The notes: a model not told the origin generated them from the sequence alone. Numbered from the stretch's first letter, positions 52,578 to 61,895 are shown. The stretch: DNA of 64,000 nt from Saccharomonospora cyanea NA-134 (GCF_000244975.1 NZ_CM001440.1:4138325-4202324); one strand, 5' to 3'. Translations and numbers: made by a program.

Positions 52578-53741
52578 TCACCGCGCACGTTCTCTCGCCG
52601 TCATGGTCCACAGTGGCCGATTACGGCGCGGCGGGCCGGGACGGCGCAGCCCGTACGGCAGGAACAGCGCGATCGCCACCGACAACACGACCACCGCATC
52701 GGCCTGTCCCAGCGCCCACGCGGCGTAGACCAGCATGCACGCCAGCTCTGTGCCCAGCCCGACGAACGACGTGACGGTGGCGCGTTCACCGCCACGAATG
52801 CGTTCCTGCACCCAGGTGTTGGCCACCACGAGCACGGCCCGGTAGGTGGCGTAGAACACCGCCACGCCCACGAGTCCACCCGTCTGCCCCACCAGCACTG
52901 CGACGGCGAACACACCGACGGCCGCGCCGAAGAGCGACGCCAGGGTGCTCGGGCGAACGTGTGTGAGCCGCCCCGCCCACACGGAACCGAGCGCTCCGGC
53001 GATCGGGATGCCCACCACCGCCGCGGGGATCCACTGCGTGGGCACACCCCAGTCACGGGCCAGGAGACCGAAGTACTCCTCCATCGCATCCAGCGACGTC
53101 AGCAGCGCCACCGCCGTTACGGCCCCGCGCAGCACCGGGTTGGTCAGCGCCTCGACGGCTCCGGCCCGGAGCACGCCGACGTAGCTGTCCGGCTGCCCGA
53201 CCTCCTCGGGACTGTCCGGCTGCGCCCTCGGCGGCTCCGGAAGGCACGCGGCCGATACGGCCGCCGCCGCGCAGACACCGACACTCACCCAGCCGACCAG
53301 TGAGAAGCCACCGGCGGCGAACAACGTGGTGGCAGCCACGGCGGCGGGCACGTTGGCGGCGAGCTGGATGGCGTCGAGCTGCCCGTAGAACCGGCCGAAC
53401 TTCTCGGCAGCGCCCACCGCCGACAGCCCGTCGTACAGCAGCGCCTCCATCGCCCCGGACACCAGAGCCCCACCGACTCCCCACAGCACGAAGCCGAGAG
53501 CGAACGAGGTGAACCCCGGCCAAGCGGTCCACAACACGTAGGCAGAAGCCTGGGCGAGCCCACCCAGCGCCATCGAACCCCGGCGGGAGAAGCGGTCGGC
53601 CAGCGCGCCGCTGGGCACCTCGGCGAGGATGCCTGTCACCGACCAGGCGACGAACAACCACGAGATCTCGGCGTCCGACAGTCCGACGTCGGCGAACAAC
53701 AGCGCGTACAGCGGATAGAACGGAACGGATTCCGAAAGCAA
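52578..53741 (-). CDS. MFS transporter
   Basis: This protein of about 387 residues has about 12 transmembrane helices and the MFS motif GALADRFSRRGSM between helices 2 and 3. The start is uncertain: no ATG or GTG fits, and TTG 53741 (LSESVPFYPLYALLF) is given. The real start may lie about ten codons upstream, where RRLRLWALLSES reads as protein. It is probably an exporter of small molecules or drugs, but the substrate is unknown. Confidence 0.8.
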   Translation of the reverse strand: MLSESVPFYPLYALLFADVGLSDAEISWLFVAWSVTGILAEVPSGALADRFSRRGSMALGGLAQASAYVLWTAWPGFTSFALGFVLWGVGGALVSGAMEALLYDGLSAVGAAEKFGRFYGQLDAIQLAANVPAAVAATTLFAAGGFSLVGWVSVGVCAAAAVSAACLPEPPRAQPDSPEEVGQPDSYVGVLRAGAVEALTNPVLRGAVTAVALLTSLDAMEEYFGLLARDWGVPTQWIPAAVVGIPIAGALGSVWAGRLTHVRPSTLASLFGAAVGVFAVAVLVGQTGGLVGVAVFYATYRAVLVVANTWVQERIRGGERATVTSFVGLGTELACMLVYAAWALGQADAVVVLSVAIALFLPYGLRRPGPPRRNRPLWTMTARERAR

Positions 53742-53852
53742 CGCCCACAGGCGCAGCCGGCGAACGAGTACGCGTTCGGGTCCGGTCGGACGTCGCGGTC
53801 GCGTCAGTCAACATCGGGTGCGCATGACCGCGATGCTACTACGAGACCTTCG

Positions 53853-54317
53853 TCACCGAGAGCCCTTTTCTCCGCCTTCTCCGGCGCTCTTCACGATCCC
53901 GAGCCGGGCGCGGACCACGGCCATGCACTCGTCCTCGACGTAGAGCATCCCCGCGTCCTCCGCCAGTGCCCGTGCCTCGGCCGACGCGATGCCCAGTTGC
54001 AGCCACACCGCCCGCGCACCGACCCGCACGGCGTCCCGTGTCACCGCAGCGGCCTCGGGTGAAGGCCGGAACACGTTGACGACCTCGATCGGCCTGCCCG
54101 CCTCCGCCGCCTCGCCGAGGTTGCGGAACACGGTCTCGGTGAGCAGCACGCTCCCCGGCTCGGCGACCGGGTTCACCGGGATGACCCGAAAGCCCGCGTC
54201 ACGCATCGCGGCAGGCACCGAGTGCGCCTCCTTCGCGGGGTCGCGGCTGAGTCCCACCACGGCGATGGTGTCGAACTCGCGCAGGATCCGTTCGGCCGGT
54301 GGTCGGCTGGTCGTCAT
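53853..54317 (-). CDS. CoA-binding domain protein (YccU-like)
   Basis: This 154-residue Rossmann-like protein opens with ILREFDTIAVVGLSRDPAKEAHSVP and contains RVIPVNPVA and ARAVWLQLGIAS. These are features of stand-alone CoA-binding proteins related to the succinyl-CoA synthetase alpha N-domain. Its physiological role is unknown. The ATG at 54317 has AGGGACGAC upstream. It lies 46 bp downstream of the ThDP enzyme gene. Confidence 0.85.
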   Translation of the reverse strand: MTTSRPPAERILREFDTIAVVGLSRDPAKEAHSVPAAMRDAGFRVIPVNPVAEPGSVLLTETVFRNLGEAAEAGRPIEVVNVFRPSPEAAAVTRDAVRVGARAVWLQLGIASAEARALAEDAGMLYVEDECMAVVRARLGIVKSAGEGGEKGSR

Positions 54318-54363
54318 GGTGTCGTCCCTTCCCGAGTGCCCCGCTGTACTACCACGTGTTCTG

Positions 54364-56007
54364 CTACCGATACCAGCGGGACGACGTGTTCAGCGGCGGG
54401 CGCAGCTCCGCGCTCACCACGAGCACGTTCGGCTCGTCCGAGCGCGTGAACTCGCGCAGCAGCCGCCGGAACGCCCTCCCGAAGCCGTCGACGCGATCGG
54501 CGTAGACGCCGAACGACTTGGCGAGCCCCACGAAGTCCGGCGTCACGAGGTCGACGCCGTGGTGTTCGAACCCCGCGTGAGCCTGGTCGTAGCGCAACAT
54601 GCCGTAACCACCGTCGTCGACGATCACCACGGTGACGGGCAGCTTCTCCTGGATGGCTGTCGCCAACTCCGCGCATCCGGGCAGGAATCCGCCGTCACCC
54701 GTCACGCACACGGCCCGCACCGCACCCGCGGCGGCGACGCCCAACGCCGCGGGGAAACCGAAACCCACGGTGCCCCAGCCCGTCGGCAGGGCGAGCTGCC
54801 TCGGCCCCGACACCCGGTGGAAGCCACCGATCCAGTACCCCGCCACACACATGTCCGACACGAGGACGGAGCCCTCGGGCAGCGTCTCCTTGAGCGCGGA
54901 CAGGAACTCGGCGGCGTGCGGCTCCTCCTTGCGCACCCGTCTGCGCACCCGCACCTCGATCTCGTCGAGCCTGCGCGTCAGCTCGTCGAGACCGGGCTTC
55001 GGGGAGATGCCCAGCGACAACTCCTCCACGACCTCCCGCGCGTCACCGAGCAGCAGCAAATCCGGTGGGTAGTTCTTCGCCGCGTCCTCGGCGTCGATGT
55101 TCACCGCGATGAGGCCCGGCGGCTGCGGCATGCGCCCGTTCTGCGTCATCGTGCCGTCGAAGTCGGTGCCCACCGCGAGCACGACGTCGGCCTCGTCCCA
55201 TAACGCACCCACCTCGGGCGCGTGCACCGGGTTGGACGCCAGGCACGGGTGATCGGGCGGCACGATGCCGCGCGCGGCGAACGTGGTGATGATGGGTGCG
55301 GCGAGCCGCTCGGCGAGGCCGCCGATCGCCTCACCCGCCCCCGAGCGCAGGGCACCTCCGCCCACCCAGATCAGCGGACGCCGGGCCTCCACCAGCGCCT
55401 CCCGCGCGCGCTCCACGTCCTCGCTCGCCACCGACGGCGGTCCGGGCACGACCGGGCCTGCGGGCTCCGGCTGCTCCATGACCGGCTCACCGAGGAAGTC
55501 CGCCGGAATACCGACGTACACGGGACCGCTCTGCGGCCGCATCGCGATCTCGGCCGCCCGGCGCACCACGGCGGCGATCTCGGTCGGCTGCTCCACCGTG
55601 AAGGCCGCCTTCGTCAGCGGCTCGAAGAGCCTCTCCTGGCAGTCGATCTCCTGCGCCGAGCCACGTCCGGTGCCTGCTGCTCGCGGGGTGGAAGGCACGT
55701 CCGTGGCGATCACCAGCACGGGCGAGGCCGACGCCCTCGCCTCCCCGACCGCGCGCAACGTGTTGACCGCGCCCGGGCCCGTCGTCACGAGGGCGACGCC
55801 GAGCGAGCCCACCGCCCTGGAGTAGCCGTCGGCTGCGTGGGCCGCTGCCTGTTCGTGCCGCACACCGACGAGCCGGATACCTCCGAGTTCGCTGTCGGCC
55901 AGCGCGTCCCAGATCGGCAGGCTGTGCGCACCGGGGAGCCCGAAGGCGGCGTCGACTCCGAGCTCGGTCAGAGTCCTCACGAGACTGCGCGCACCGTTCA
56001 CCGCCAC
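54364..56007 (-). CDS. thiamine-diphosphate-dependent enzyme (acetolactate-synthase-like)
   Basis: This 547-residue protein has the three domains of the POX/ALS family. The N-terminal Pyr domain carries the ThDP-activating Glu in RHEQAAAHAADGYSR. A central domain (about 190-330) follows, and the C-terminal PP domain has the GDGGFLPGCAEL...VDDGGYGM motif. The usual NN at the motif end is DD here, which affects a magnesium ligand. It could be an acetolactate synthase, a decarboxylase or an oxidase-like enzyme; no regulatory subunit is nearby. The GTG at 56007 is the start. Confidence 0.8.
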   Translation of the reverse strand: MAVNGARSLVRTLTELGVDAAFGLPGAHSLPIWDALADSELGGIRLVGVRHEQAAAHAADGYSRAVGSLGVALVTTGPGAVNTLRAVGEARASASPVLVIATDVPSTPRAAGTGRGSAQEIDCQERLFEPLTKAAFTVEQPTEIAAVVRRAAEIAMRPQSGPVYVGIPADFLGEPVMEQPEPAGPVVPGPPSVASEDVERAREALVEARRPLIWVGGGALRSGAGEAIGGLAERLAAPIITTFAARGIVPPDHPCLASNPVHAPEVGALWDEADVVLAVGTDFDGTMTQNGRMPQPPGLIAVNIDAEDAAKNYPPDLLLLGDAREVVEELSLGISPKPGLDELTRRLDEIEVRVRRRVRKEEPHAAEFLSALKETLPEGSVLVSDMCVAGYWIGGFHRVSGPRQLALPTGWGTVGFGFPAALGVAAAGAVRAVCVTGDGGFLPGCAELATAIQEKLPVTVVIVDDGGYGMLRYDQAHAGFEHHGVDLVTPDFVGLAKSFGVYADRVDGFGRAFRRLLREFTRSDEPNVLVVSAELRPPLNTSSRWYR

Positions 56008-56028
56008 GCGGCGAGGATACGATCTTCG

Positions 56029-57030
56029 TCACCACTGGGCGGGCAGGGTCTCCTCGCGCGGAGGCGGCCCGGGTGGAGTGCCGTCGCCGAAGGGACGTCC
56101 GCCGAGCGCCTCGCGGCCGTGGGGCGTGGCCCACAACGACAGGTCGGGGCCCTTCGGCACGATCCGCGTCGGGTTGATCCCCTCGTGCACCTGGTAGTAG
56201 TGCCGCTTGATGTGGTCGAAGTCGACCGTGTCACCGAACCCGGGAGTCTGGAACAGGTCCCGCGCGTACGCCCACAGCACGGGCAGCTCCGTGAGCTTGT
56301 CGCGGTTGCACTTGAAGTGACCGTGGTAGACGGCGTCGAACCGGACGAGCGTGGTGAACAGCCGGACGTCCGCCTCCGTGATCGTGTCACCCACCAGGTA
56401 GCGCTGCGTCTCCAGCCGCTCCGACAGCGCGTCGAGGCGTGCGAACAGGCGGTCGTAGGCGTCGTCGTACGCCTCCTGCTTCGTGGCGAACCCCGCCTCG
56501 TAGACGGCCGCGTTGACGTCGGCGTAGACGGCGGCGTTCACCTCGTCGATCTCGTCCCGCAGTGCCTCGGGGTAGAGGTCGGGAGCGCCGGGCCGGTGGT
56601 GGGCGGTCCACTCCGTCGACAGATCGAGCGTGATCTGCGGATAGTCGTTGGTCACCACCTTCCCACTGGGTATGTCCACGATCGCGGGCACGCTGATGCC
56701 ACCCGAGTAGTCCGGGTCGGCCTTGGCGTAGGCCTCGCCGAGGAAACGGATACCGAGCACGGGGTCGCGGCCGTCCGGATCGAGGGTGAAGCGCCAGCTG
56801 CGTTCGTCCTGGATCGGGTCGGCCACGGCGACCGACAGCGCGTGCTCCAGTCCGAGGAGCCGTCGCACGACGAGTGCCCGGCTGGCCCACGGGCACGCGC
56901 GGCTGACGACGAGGCGGTAGCGGCCGGGTTCGACGGGCCACCCGTCACGGCCGTCGGCGGTGATACGGGAGGCGAAGTGATTGGGAGCGCGGTGGAACTG
57001 CCCGGTCTCCGGGTCCGTCTCGATGCTCAT
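56029..57030 (-). CDS. glutathionyl-hydroquinone reductase family (Xi-class GST)
   Basis: This 333-residue thioredoxin-fold/GST protein has the catalytic Cys in VVSRACPWASRALVVRRL (CPWA) and the family motifs GISVPAIVD, GDTITEADVRLFTTLVRFD and FKCNRDKL. In bacteria with glutathione these enzymes reduce glutathionyl-hydroquinones. Actinobacteria normally use mycothiol instead, so the thiol partner here is probably mycothiol. It lies 21 bp from the ThDP gene and may be co-transcribed. Confidence 0.88.
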   Translation of the reverse strand: MSIETDPETGQFHRAPNHFASRITADGRDGWPVEPGRYRLVVSRACPWASRALVVRRLLGLEHALSVAVADPIQDERSWRFTLDPDGRDPVLGIRFLGEAYAKADPDYSGGISVPAIVDIPSGKVVTNDYPQITLDLSTEWTAHHRPGAPDLYPEALRDEIDEVNAAVYADVNAAVYEAGFATKQEAYDDAYDRLFARLDALSERLETQRYLVGDTITEADVRLFTTLVRFDAVYHGHFKCNRDKLTELPVLWAYARDLFQTPGFGDTVDFDHIKRHYYQVHEGINPTRIVPKGPDLSLWATPHGREALGGRPFGDGTPPGPPPREETLPAQW

Positions 57031-57107
57031 GGCGCCGACGCTAGTACTCCGGTGAACCGTAGACTCACCGGCACGGCGTGCTGGGACGGCGATGAGGTGG
57101 GGCGCTG

Positions 57108-58475
57108 ATGAGGTTGATGCCGGTCACCGACTCCATGTTCCTCGCGCTCGAAACGCGGGAGCACCCCATGCACGTCGGTGGCCTCGCGTTGTTCACCCCT
57201 CCTGCCGACGCGGACCGCGACCACCTGCGAACACTGCGGGAGGACCTGCTCACGAACTCCAGTGTCCGCGACGTGTTCCGGCTCCGGCCCGCGACCCCAC
57301 TGAGCACCCGCGGGTACCTGTCGTGGGTCGAGGACACCGAACTGGACCTCGACTACCACTTCCGGCACTCGGCGTTGCCGCGTCCCGGGCGCATCCGCGA
57401 ACTGCTCGAAGTGACGTCGCGATGGCACAGCACGCCGCTCGACCGGCACCGGCCGCTGTGGGAGATCCACCTCGTGGAGGGTCTCGCCGACGGCCGCTTC
57501 GCCCTCTACAGCAAGGTGCACCACGCGCTCCTGGACGGAGTGTCGGCACTGCGCCATCTCCAGAGCTTTCTCACCGACGACCCGACCGCGCGTGACTGTC
57601 CGCCTCCCTGGGGCTCCCGCGACGTGCGGGGCGACCGCGAGCGCCCGGGCCTGCGCCCACGCACGATGCTGCGGGCCGGCCGTCGCGCGGTGAGCGAGTT
57701 GGCCGGCATGGCGCCGCTCGCCGCCCGCGTGGCAGGCGAGGCGTTCCGGGAACACCGGCTCACCCTGCCCCTGCAGGCGCCGAGGACGATGTTCAACGTT
57801 CCGGTGGGCGGTGCTCGCCGGTTCGCCGCGCAGTCGTGGGAGCTGGAACGACTCGGAGCCGTGGCCTCGGCGGCGGGCGTGTCCCGTAACGACGTGATGC
57901 TCGCGATGTGCTCGGCCGCGTTGCGGAGCTACCTGCTCGATCACGACGCCCTGCCGGACGCACCGCTGGTGGCGATGGTTCCGGTGTCCCTGCGCCCGCA
58001 CGCGGGGGGCGAGACGTCGGGCAACCGCATCGGTGCGCTGTTGTGCGACCTCGGCACCCACCTGGCGGATCCGGCCGACCGGCTCGCGGTGATCCGGCGA
58101 TCGATGGCGGACGGCAAGCGGTTGTTCAGCGACCTGTCGCCGCTGCAGGCGTTGCTGCTGTCGGCGTTGAACGTCGCGCCGTTCGCCGCCGCACCGTTGC
58201 CCGGGTTCGTCACCCACACCCGCCCGGCGTTCAACGTCGTGATCTCGAACGTGCCGGGTCCACGCACTCGGCTGTACTGGAACGGCGCCCGCCTCGACGG
58301 CCTCTACCCGGCTTCGGTGCTGCTCGACGGGCTGGCCCTGAACATCACGACGACCACGAGCGGCGACACACTCGACGTCGGCATCACGGGCTGTCGCCGC
58401 CGCGTACCGCACCTCCAACGTCTCCTCACCCACCTGGAGGACGGCCTGGCGGCCCTGGAACGCGCGGTGCTGTAA
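57108..58475 (+). CDS. wax ester synthase / diacylglycerol acyltransferase (WS/DGAT)
   Basis: This 455-residue acyltransferase has the catalytic HHxxxDG motif (KVHHALLDG, His pair 138-139). The opening MRLMPVTDSMFLALETREHPMHVG and the C-terminal FNVVISNVPGPRTRLYWNGA are typical of actinobacterial triacylglycerol synthases (Tgs). It would esterify acyl-CoA to diacylglycerol or long-chain alcohols for storage lipid. It is convergent with the amidase gene across a repeat array. Confidence 0.92.
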   Translation: MRLMPVTDSMFLALETREHPMHVGGLALFTPPADADRDHLRTLREDLLTNSSVRDVFRLRPATPLSTRGYLSWVEDTELDLDYHFRHSALPRPGRIRELLEVTSRWHSTPLDRHRPLWEIHLVEGLADGRFALYSKVHHALLDGVSALRHLQSFLTDDPTARDCPPPWGSRDVRGDRERPGLRPRTMLRAGRRAVSELAGMAPLAARVAGEAFREHRLTLPLQAPRTMFNVPVGGARRFAAQSWELERLGAVASAAGVSRNDVMLAMCSAALRSYLLDHDALPDAPLVAMVPVSLRPHAGGETSGNRIGALLCDLGTHLADPADRLAVIRRSMADGKRLFSDLSPLQALLLSALNVAPFAAAPLPGFVTHTRPAFNVVISNVPGPRTRLYWNGARLDGLYPASVLLDGLALNITTTTSGDTLDVGITGCRRRVPHLQRLLTHLEDGLAALERAVL

Positions 58476-58486
58476 CCACCAACACC

Positions 58487-58595
58487 GTGTCCGCAGGTTA
58501 CGTACGCGTGTCCGCACTTCTCGCACGCGTGTTTGCACTTCCTGTACACACCGCCGTACGGAAACTGCGAACACCCGTACACAGGCTGCGGACAC
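58487..58595. repeat. five-copy 21-bp repeat array, three direct and two inverted
   Basis: Units of 21 bp start at 58487, 58508 and 58529 (direct) and, on the opposite strand, occupy 58554-58574 and 58575-58595. Units share GTGTYYGCA at one end and GTACRS or a close variant at the other. A 4-bp gap (58550-58553) separates the two orientations, so the array can fold back on itself. It lies exactly between the convergent DGAT and amidase stop codons. Confidence 0.9.
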
Positions 58596-58617
58596 GGTGG
58601 TTCGGTGGAGCGCCGGG

Positions 58618-60024
58618 TCAGTCCCGGGAACCCGCTGGGCGATCGGTCGGCCACGGGCTGATCTCCTCGACCAGCTTGGCCACGGCCAGCACCAGGTCGT
58701 CGGAGTGGCGGGGCCCGACGATCTGCAGTCCCACGGGCAGCCCCTTCGAGGTGAACCCCGCGGGCACGGTGATGGCGGGCTGCTGCGTCATGTTGAACGG
58801 GTAGGTGAACCGCGTCCACTCCGGCCAGCTCCCGTAGTCGCCGCCGGGTGGCACGTCGTGTCCCACCTCGAACGGCGCGATCGGCATGGTGGGCGTGAGC
58901 AGCACGTCGTAGGCCGTGTGGAACTCTCCCATGTGGATGCCCAACGCGATTCGCTCGGCGTTGGCCTCCAGGTAGTCGCTCGCGGAGTAGGTCCGGCCGC
59001 GCTCCCACACCTCACGCAGGCCGGGATCGACCTTCTCCTCGGATCCCGGTGGGAACGAGTCGAGCCATTTGGCGGCCCCCGTGGACCACAACACCCCGAA
59101 CGCGGCGGCCGGGTCGCTGAAGCCCGGATCGGCGTCCTCGACCGTCAACCCGGCTTCGCTCAGTTTCGCCACCAGCGCCACGACGATCTGCGCGATCTCC
59201 GGATCGACGTCGACGTAGCCGAGGTCGGCCGAGTAGGCCACGCGCAGCCCCCGCACGTCACGGCGAACCGCCTCACGGTAGGTGCCGGGCGGCGGCGGCA
59301 GCGACGACGGGTCGCGGTGGTCGGACGTGGTGAGCACGTCGAGGAGCAGCGCCACGTCGTCCACAGAGCGAGCGATCGGACCCGCGTGCGAGAGCGGGCC
59401 GAACGGACCCGCCGGGTACAGGGGGATGCGACCTCCCGTGGGCTTGAACCCGACCACGCCGCAGAACGACGCGGGAATGCGTACCGACCCACCGCCGTCC
59501 GTGCCGACGGACAGCTCCCCCATCCCGGTGGCCACCGCCACCGCGCTGCCACCGCTCGACCCGCCGGGGGTCAGCGCCGGGTTCCACGGGTTACGTGTGA
59601 TGCCGTCGAGCGGGCTGTCCGTCACGGCCTTCCAGCCCAGCTCCGGCGTGGTGGTCTTGCCGAGCAGCACGAGACCGTTCTCCCGCATCCGGGCGGTGAC
59701 GGGGCTGTCGACCTCCCACGCCTGGTCCTGGTCGATACACAGCGATCCGCGCAGCGTCGGCCAGCCCTGGGTGAGGAACATGTCCTTGACCGATGCGGGA
59801 ACGCCGTCGAGCCACCCGATCGGGTTTCCCTCGCGCCACCGCTCCTCGGAACCGCGGGCCGCGTCGAGCGCCACCTCGGGGTCGACGAGTGTGAACGCCC
59901 GGTAGTCGGAGTCGCGCTCGACGATCACGTCGAGCGCGGCCCGCGTGGCCTCGACGGGCGACAGCTCACCGGACGAGTACGCGGCGACGAGTTCGCTCGC
60001 GGTCAGCATGGGTGTGCTCGACAT
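58618..60024 (-). CDS. amidase (amidase-signature family)
   Basis: This 468-residue protein has the Ser-cisSer-Lys triad. Lys lies in GVPASVKDMF, cis-Ser in TPGGSSGGSAVAVATG, and the nucleophile Ser is in TDGGGSVRIPASF. It would hydrolyse a carboxamide to acid and ammonia. It is followed by a 2-hydroxyacid dehydrogenase gene upstream and lies in a group with two Asp/Glu-racemase-like enzymes and a GntR regulator, suggesting joint catabolism of an amide or imide. The substrate is unknown. Confidence 0.9.
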   Translation of the reverse strand: MSSTPMLTASELVAAYSSGELSPVEATRAALDVIVERDSDYRAFTLVDPEVALDAARGSEERWREGNPIGWLDGVPASVKDMFLTQGWPTLRGSLCIDQDQAWEVDSPVTARMRENGLVLLGKTTTPELGWKAVTDSPLDGITRNPWNPALTPGGSSGGSAVAVATGMGELSVGTDGGGSVRIPASFCGVVGFKPTGGRIPLYPAGPFGPLSHAGPIARSVDDVALLLDVLTTSDHRDPSSLPPPPGTYREAVRRDVRGLRVAYSADLGYVDVDPEIAQIVVALVAKLSEAGLTVEDADPGFSDPAAAFGVLWSTGAAKWLDSFPPGSEEKVDPGLREVWERGRTYSASDYLEANAERIALGIHMGEFHTAYDVLLTPTMPIAPFEVGHDVPPGGDYGSWPEWTRFTYPFNMTQQPAITVPAGFTSKGLPVGLQIVGPRHSDDLVLAVAKLVEEISPWPTDRPAGSRD

Positions 60025-60062
60025 GACTCTCCTCGTGCTCGTCGACGACGGCCGCTCGCGCG

Positions 60063-61040
60063 TCAGGGCGTCGAGGGTACATAGCCCAGACGCTTGTCCA
60101 CGACATTGCGCAGGGGTCTACCACCGCACCACCGGGCGAAGTTGTCGGCGAAGACCTCCACGAGCGCGTTGCGCCAGCCCACGAAGTCACCGGACATGTG
60201 CGCGGAGACCAGGACGTTCTCCATCGCCCACAACGGACTCTCGGGCGGTAGTGGCTCCTGCTCGAACACGTCGAGAGCCGCGCCGGAGAGGTGTCCGCCG
60301 CGCAGGGCCGACACCAGGTCCTCGGTGACCACCAGCTCGCCCCGGCCGACGTTGACGAACCGGGCGCCCGGCCGCATCGCCGCGAAGGCGCGCGCGTCGA
60401 ACATGCCCCTGGTCTGCTCGGTCAGGGGGGCCACGGCGACCACGACGTCGAAGTCGGGCAGGTGCCGGGTGAGGTCCTCCGACGCCACGACCCGCCCGAA
60501 GTCGGGATCACCGTCCCTGGCACGGCGACCGGCTCCGGTGACGCGCATACCCACGGCACCCAGCAGGCGCGCGATCGCTCTGCCGATCGGGCCCGTTCCC
60601 ACGACGAGGGCGGAGGTGCCCGCGACGCGCTCGGTCTCGCGGTGCCGCCACGCGCGTTGCTGCTGCAGGCGCAGCGAACCGGCGAAGTCCTTGGCGAAGG
60701 CGATCACCACGCCGAGGACGTACTCCGCGATCGCCGAGTCGAACACCCCACGGGAGTTGGTGAGCACGACGTCGCTGTCACGCAGCTCGGGGAACATCAC
60801 CGGGTCGACGCCCGCGCTGGCGATGTGCAGCCACCTCAGCCGGTCGGCGGCGTGCCACGCGCCGGGGACGGCCCGCGACAGGAAGTCGTAGACGAACAGC
60901 GCGTCGGCACCGCGAAGGGCGTCGGGGAGTTCGTCCGCGCGGGCGTAACGAACTGTCGCCGCTCGTTCGATGGGTTCCATGTCCGGGGGACGCCGGTCGC
61001 CGCACAAAACGGCGAGAACCGGACTTTCCGTGCCGCTCAC
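60063..61040 (-). CDS. D-2-hydroxyacid dehydrogenase family protein
   Basis: This 325-residue protein has the NAD-binding motif SALVVGTGPIGRAIARLLGAV and the catalytic set Arg (NVGRGELV), Glu (DVFEQEPLP) and His (VLVSAHMSG). It would interconvert a 2-keto acid and a D-2-hydroxy acid. Read leftward, TTGACA, 17 bp, TACCGT places transcription start on or next to the GTG at 61040, so the mRNA is probably leaderless. The -35 lies inside the operator at 61067-61080, so the adjacent GntR regulator likely controls it. Confidence 0.85.
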   Translation of the reverse strand: MSGTESPVLAVLCGDRRPPDMEPIERAATVRYARADELPDALRGADALFVYDFLSRAVPGAWHAADRLRWLHIASAGVDPVMFPELRDSDVVLTNSRGVFDSAIAEYVLGVVIAFAKDFAGSLRLQQQRAWRHRETERVAGTSALVVGTGPIGRAIARLLGAVGMRVTGAGRRARDGDPDFGRVVASEDLTRHLPDFDVVVAVAPLTEQTRGMFDARAFAAMRPGARFVNVGRGELVVTEDLVSALRGGHLSGAALDVFEQEPLPPESPLWAMENVLVSAHMSGDFVGWRNALVEVFADNFARWCGGRPLRNVVDKRLGYVPSTP

Positions 61041-61066
61041 GTTGACACGGTATGAGGCAGTCGTAT

Positions 61067-61080
61067 GATTGTCAACAATC
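61067..61080. promoter_or_regulatory. GntR operator GATTGTCAACAATC (copy 1)
   Basis: A perfect GATTGT-CA-ACAATC palindrome lies between the divergent hydroxyacid dehydrogenase and racemase-like genes. It contains the TTGACA -35 of the dehydrogenase promoter. It is identical to the site at 61896-61909. Confidence 0.75.
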
Positions 61081-61134
61081 CGAGGAGTCCCCCCGGAGGT
61101 CCCTTCATGCACAAAAGCCGTCGGAGGTCGACCC

Positions 61135-61884
61135 TTGGATTTCGCAGCACTCGACATCCCTTCGTTCGACGGCCCGCTCGCGCAGCGCGGCATCGGCGTG
61201 ATCGCACCCTTCGACCTCGCCCTCGAACGCGAACTGTGGCGCTGGGTGCCCATGGAGGTGTCACTGCATCTCGCGCGGACTCCGTACGAGCCCGTTCCCG
61301 TCAGCATGGAGATGGCCCACCTGGTCAGCAACTCGGTTCACCTCGCCGCCGCCACACGTGACGTCCTCCACGTGGAGCCGGAGGTCGTGGCCTATCTGTG
61401 CACGTCGGGCAGCTTCGTCAACGGGGTCTGCGCCGAGGAGTCGCTGCGCAAGGTCATCTGCGACGCGGGCGCGCCCGAGGCCGTCACCACCTCGGGAGCG
61501 CTCGCCGAGGTGCTGCGACGGCTCGACCTGCGCCGGATCTCCGTGCTCACGCCCTACGACGCCGACCTGACCGAACGGCTGCACGAGTTCCTCGGCGAAC
61601 TGGGGGTCGACACCGTGACCAGCGACCATCTCGGTCTCGGCGGCGGCATCTGGAAGGTCAGCTACCGCACGATCGCCGAACGCATCCTCGCCGCCGACCA
61701 CACCGAGGCTCAGGCGATCTTCGTCAGCTGCACGAACCTCCCCACCTACGACGTCATCGAGCCGCTCGAGAAGGCGCTCGGCAAGCCGGTGCTCACGGCC
61801 AACCAGCTCACGATGTGGGACTGCCTGCGGCGCATGGAGCTGCCGATCGTGGGACCGGGCCAGTGGTTGCGCGAAGTGTCCTGA
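61135..61884 (+). CDS. Asp/Glu racemase superfamily protein (maleate isomerase-like)
   Basis: This 249-residue protein has the duplicated two-domain fold with one cysteine in each half, VVAYLCTSGSFVNG and AIFVSCTNLPTYDVIEPLE. This is the pattern of maleate isomerases and two-base racemases. The TTG at 61135 with GGAGG 7 bp upstream is the start. It follows operator copy 1. Maleate, a substituted malonate or an aspartate-like compound are possible substrates. Confidence 0.85.
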   Translation: MDFAALDIPSFDGPLAQRGIGVIAPFDLALERELWRWVPMEVSLHLARTPYEPVPVSMEMAHLVSNSVHLAAATRDVLHVEPEVVAYLCTSGSFVNGVCAEESLRKVICDAGAPEAVTTSGALAEVLRRLDLRRISVLTPYDADLTERLHEFLGELGVDTVTSDHLGLGGGIWKVSYRTIAERILAADHTEAQAIFVSCTNLPTYDVIEPLEKALGKPVLTANQLTMWDCLRRMELPIVGPGQWLREVS

Positions 61885-61895
61885 TTTTTGAGTAG

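Noticed and set aside
58304-59008. Leftward Cys-rich frame across the 21-bp repeats (for example YGCSQFPYGG and KCGHAYVTCGHG)
   Set aside because: The Cys/Gly pattern arises from translating the repeat array. The frame has no start signal of its own and overlaps the amidase and DGAT genes on both sides.
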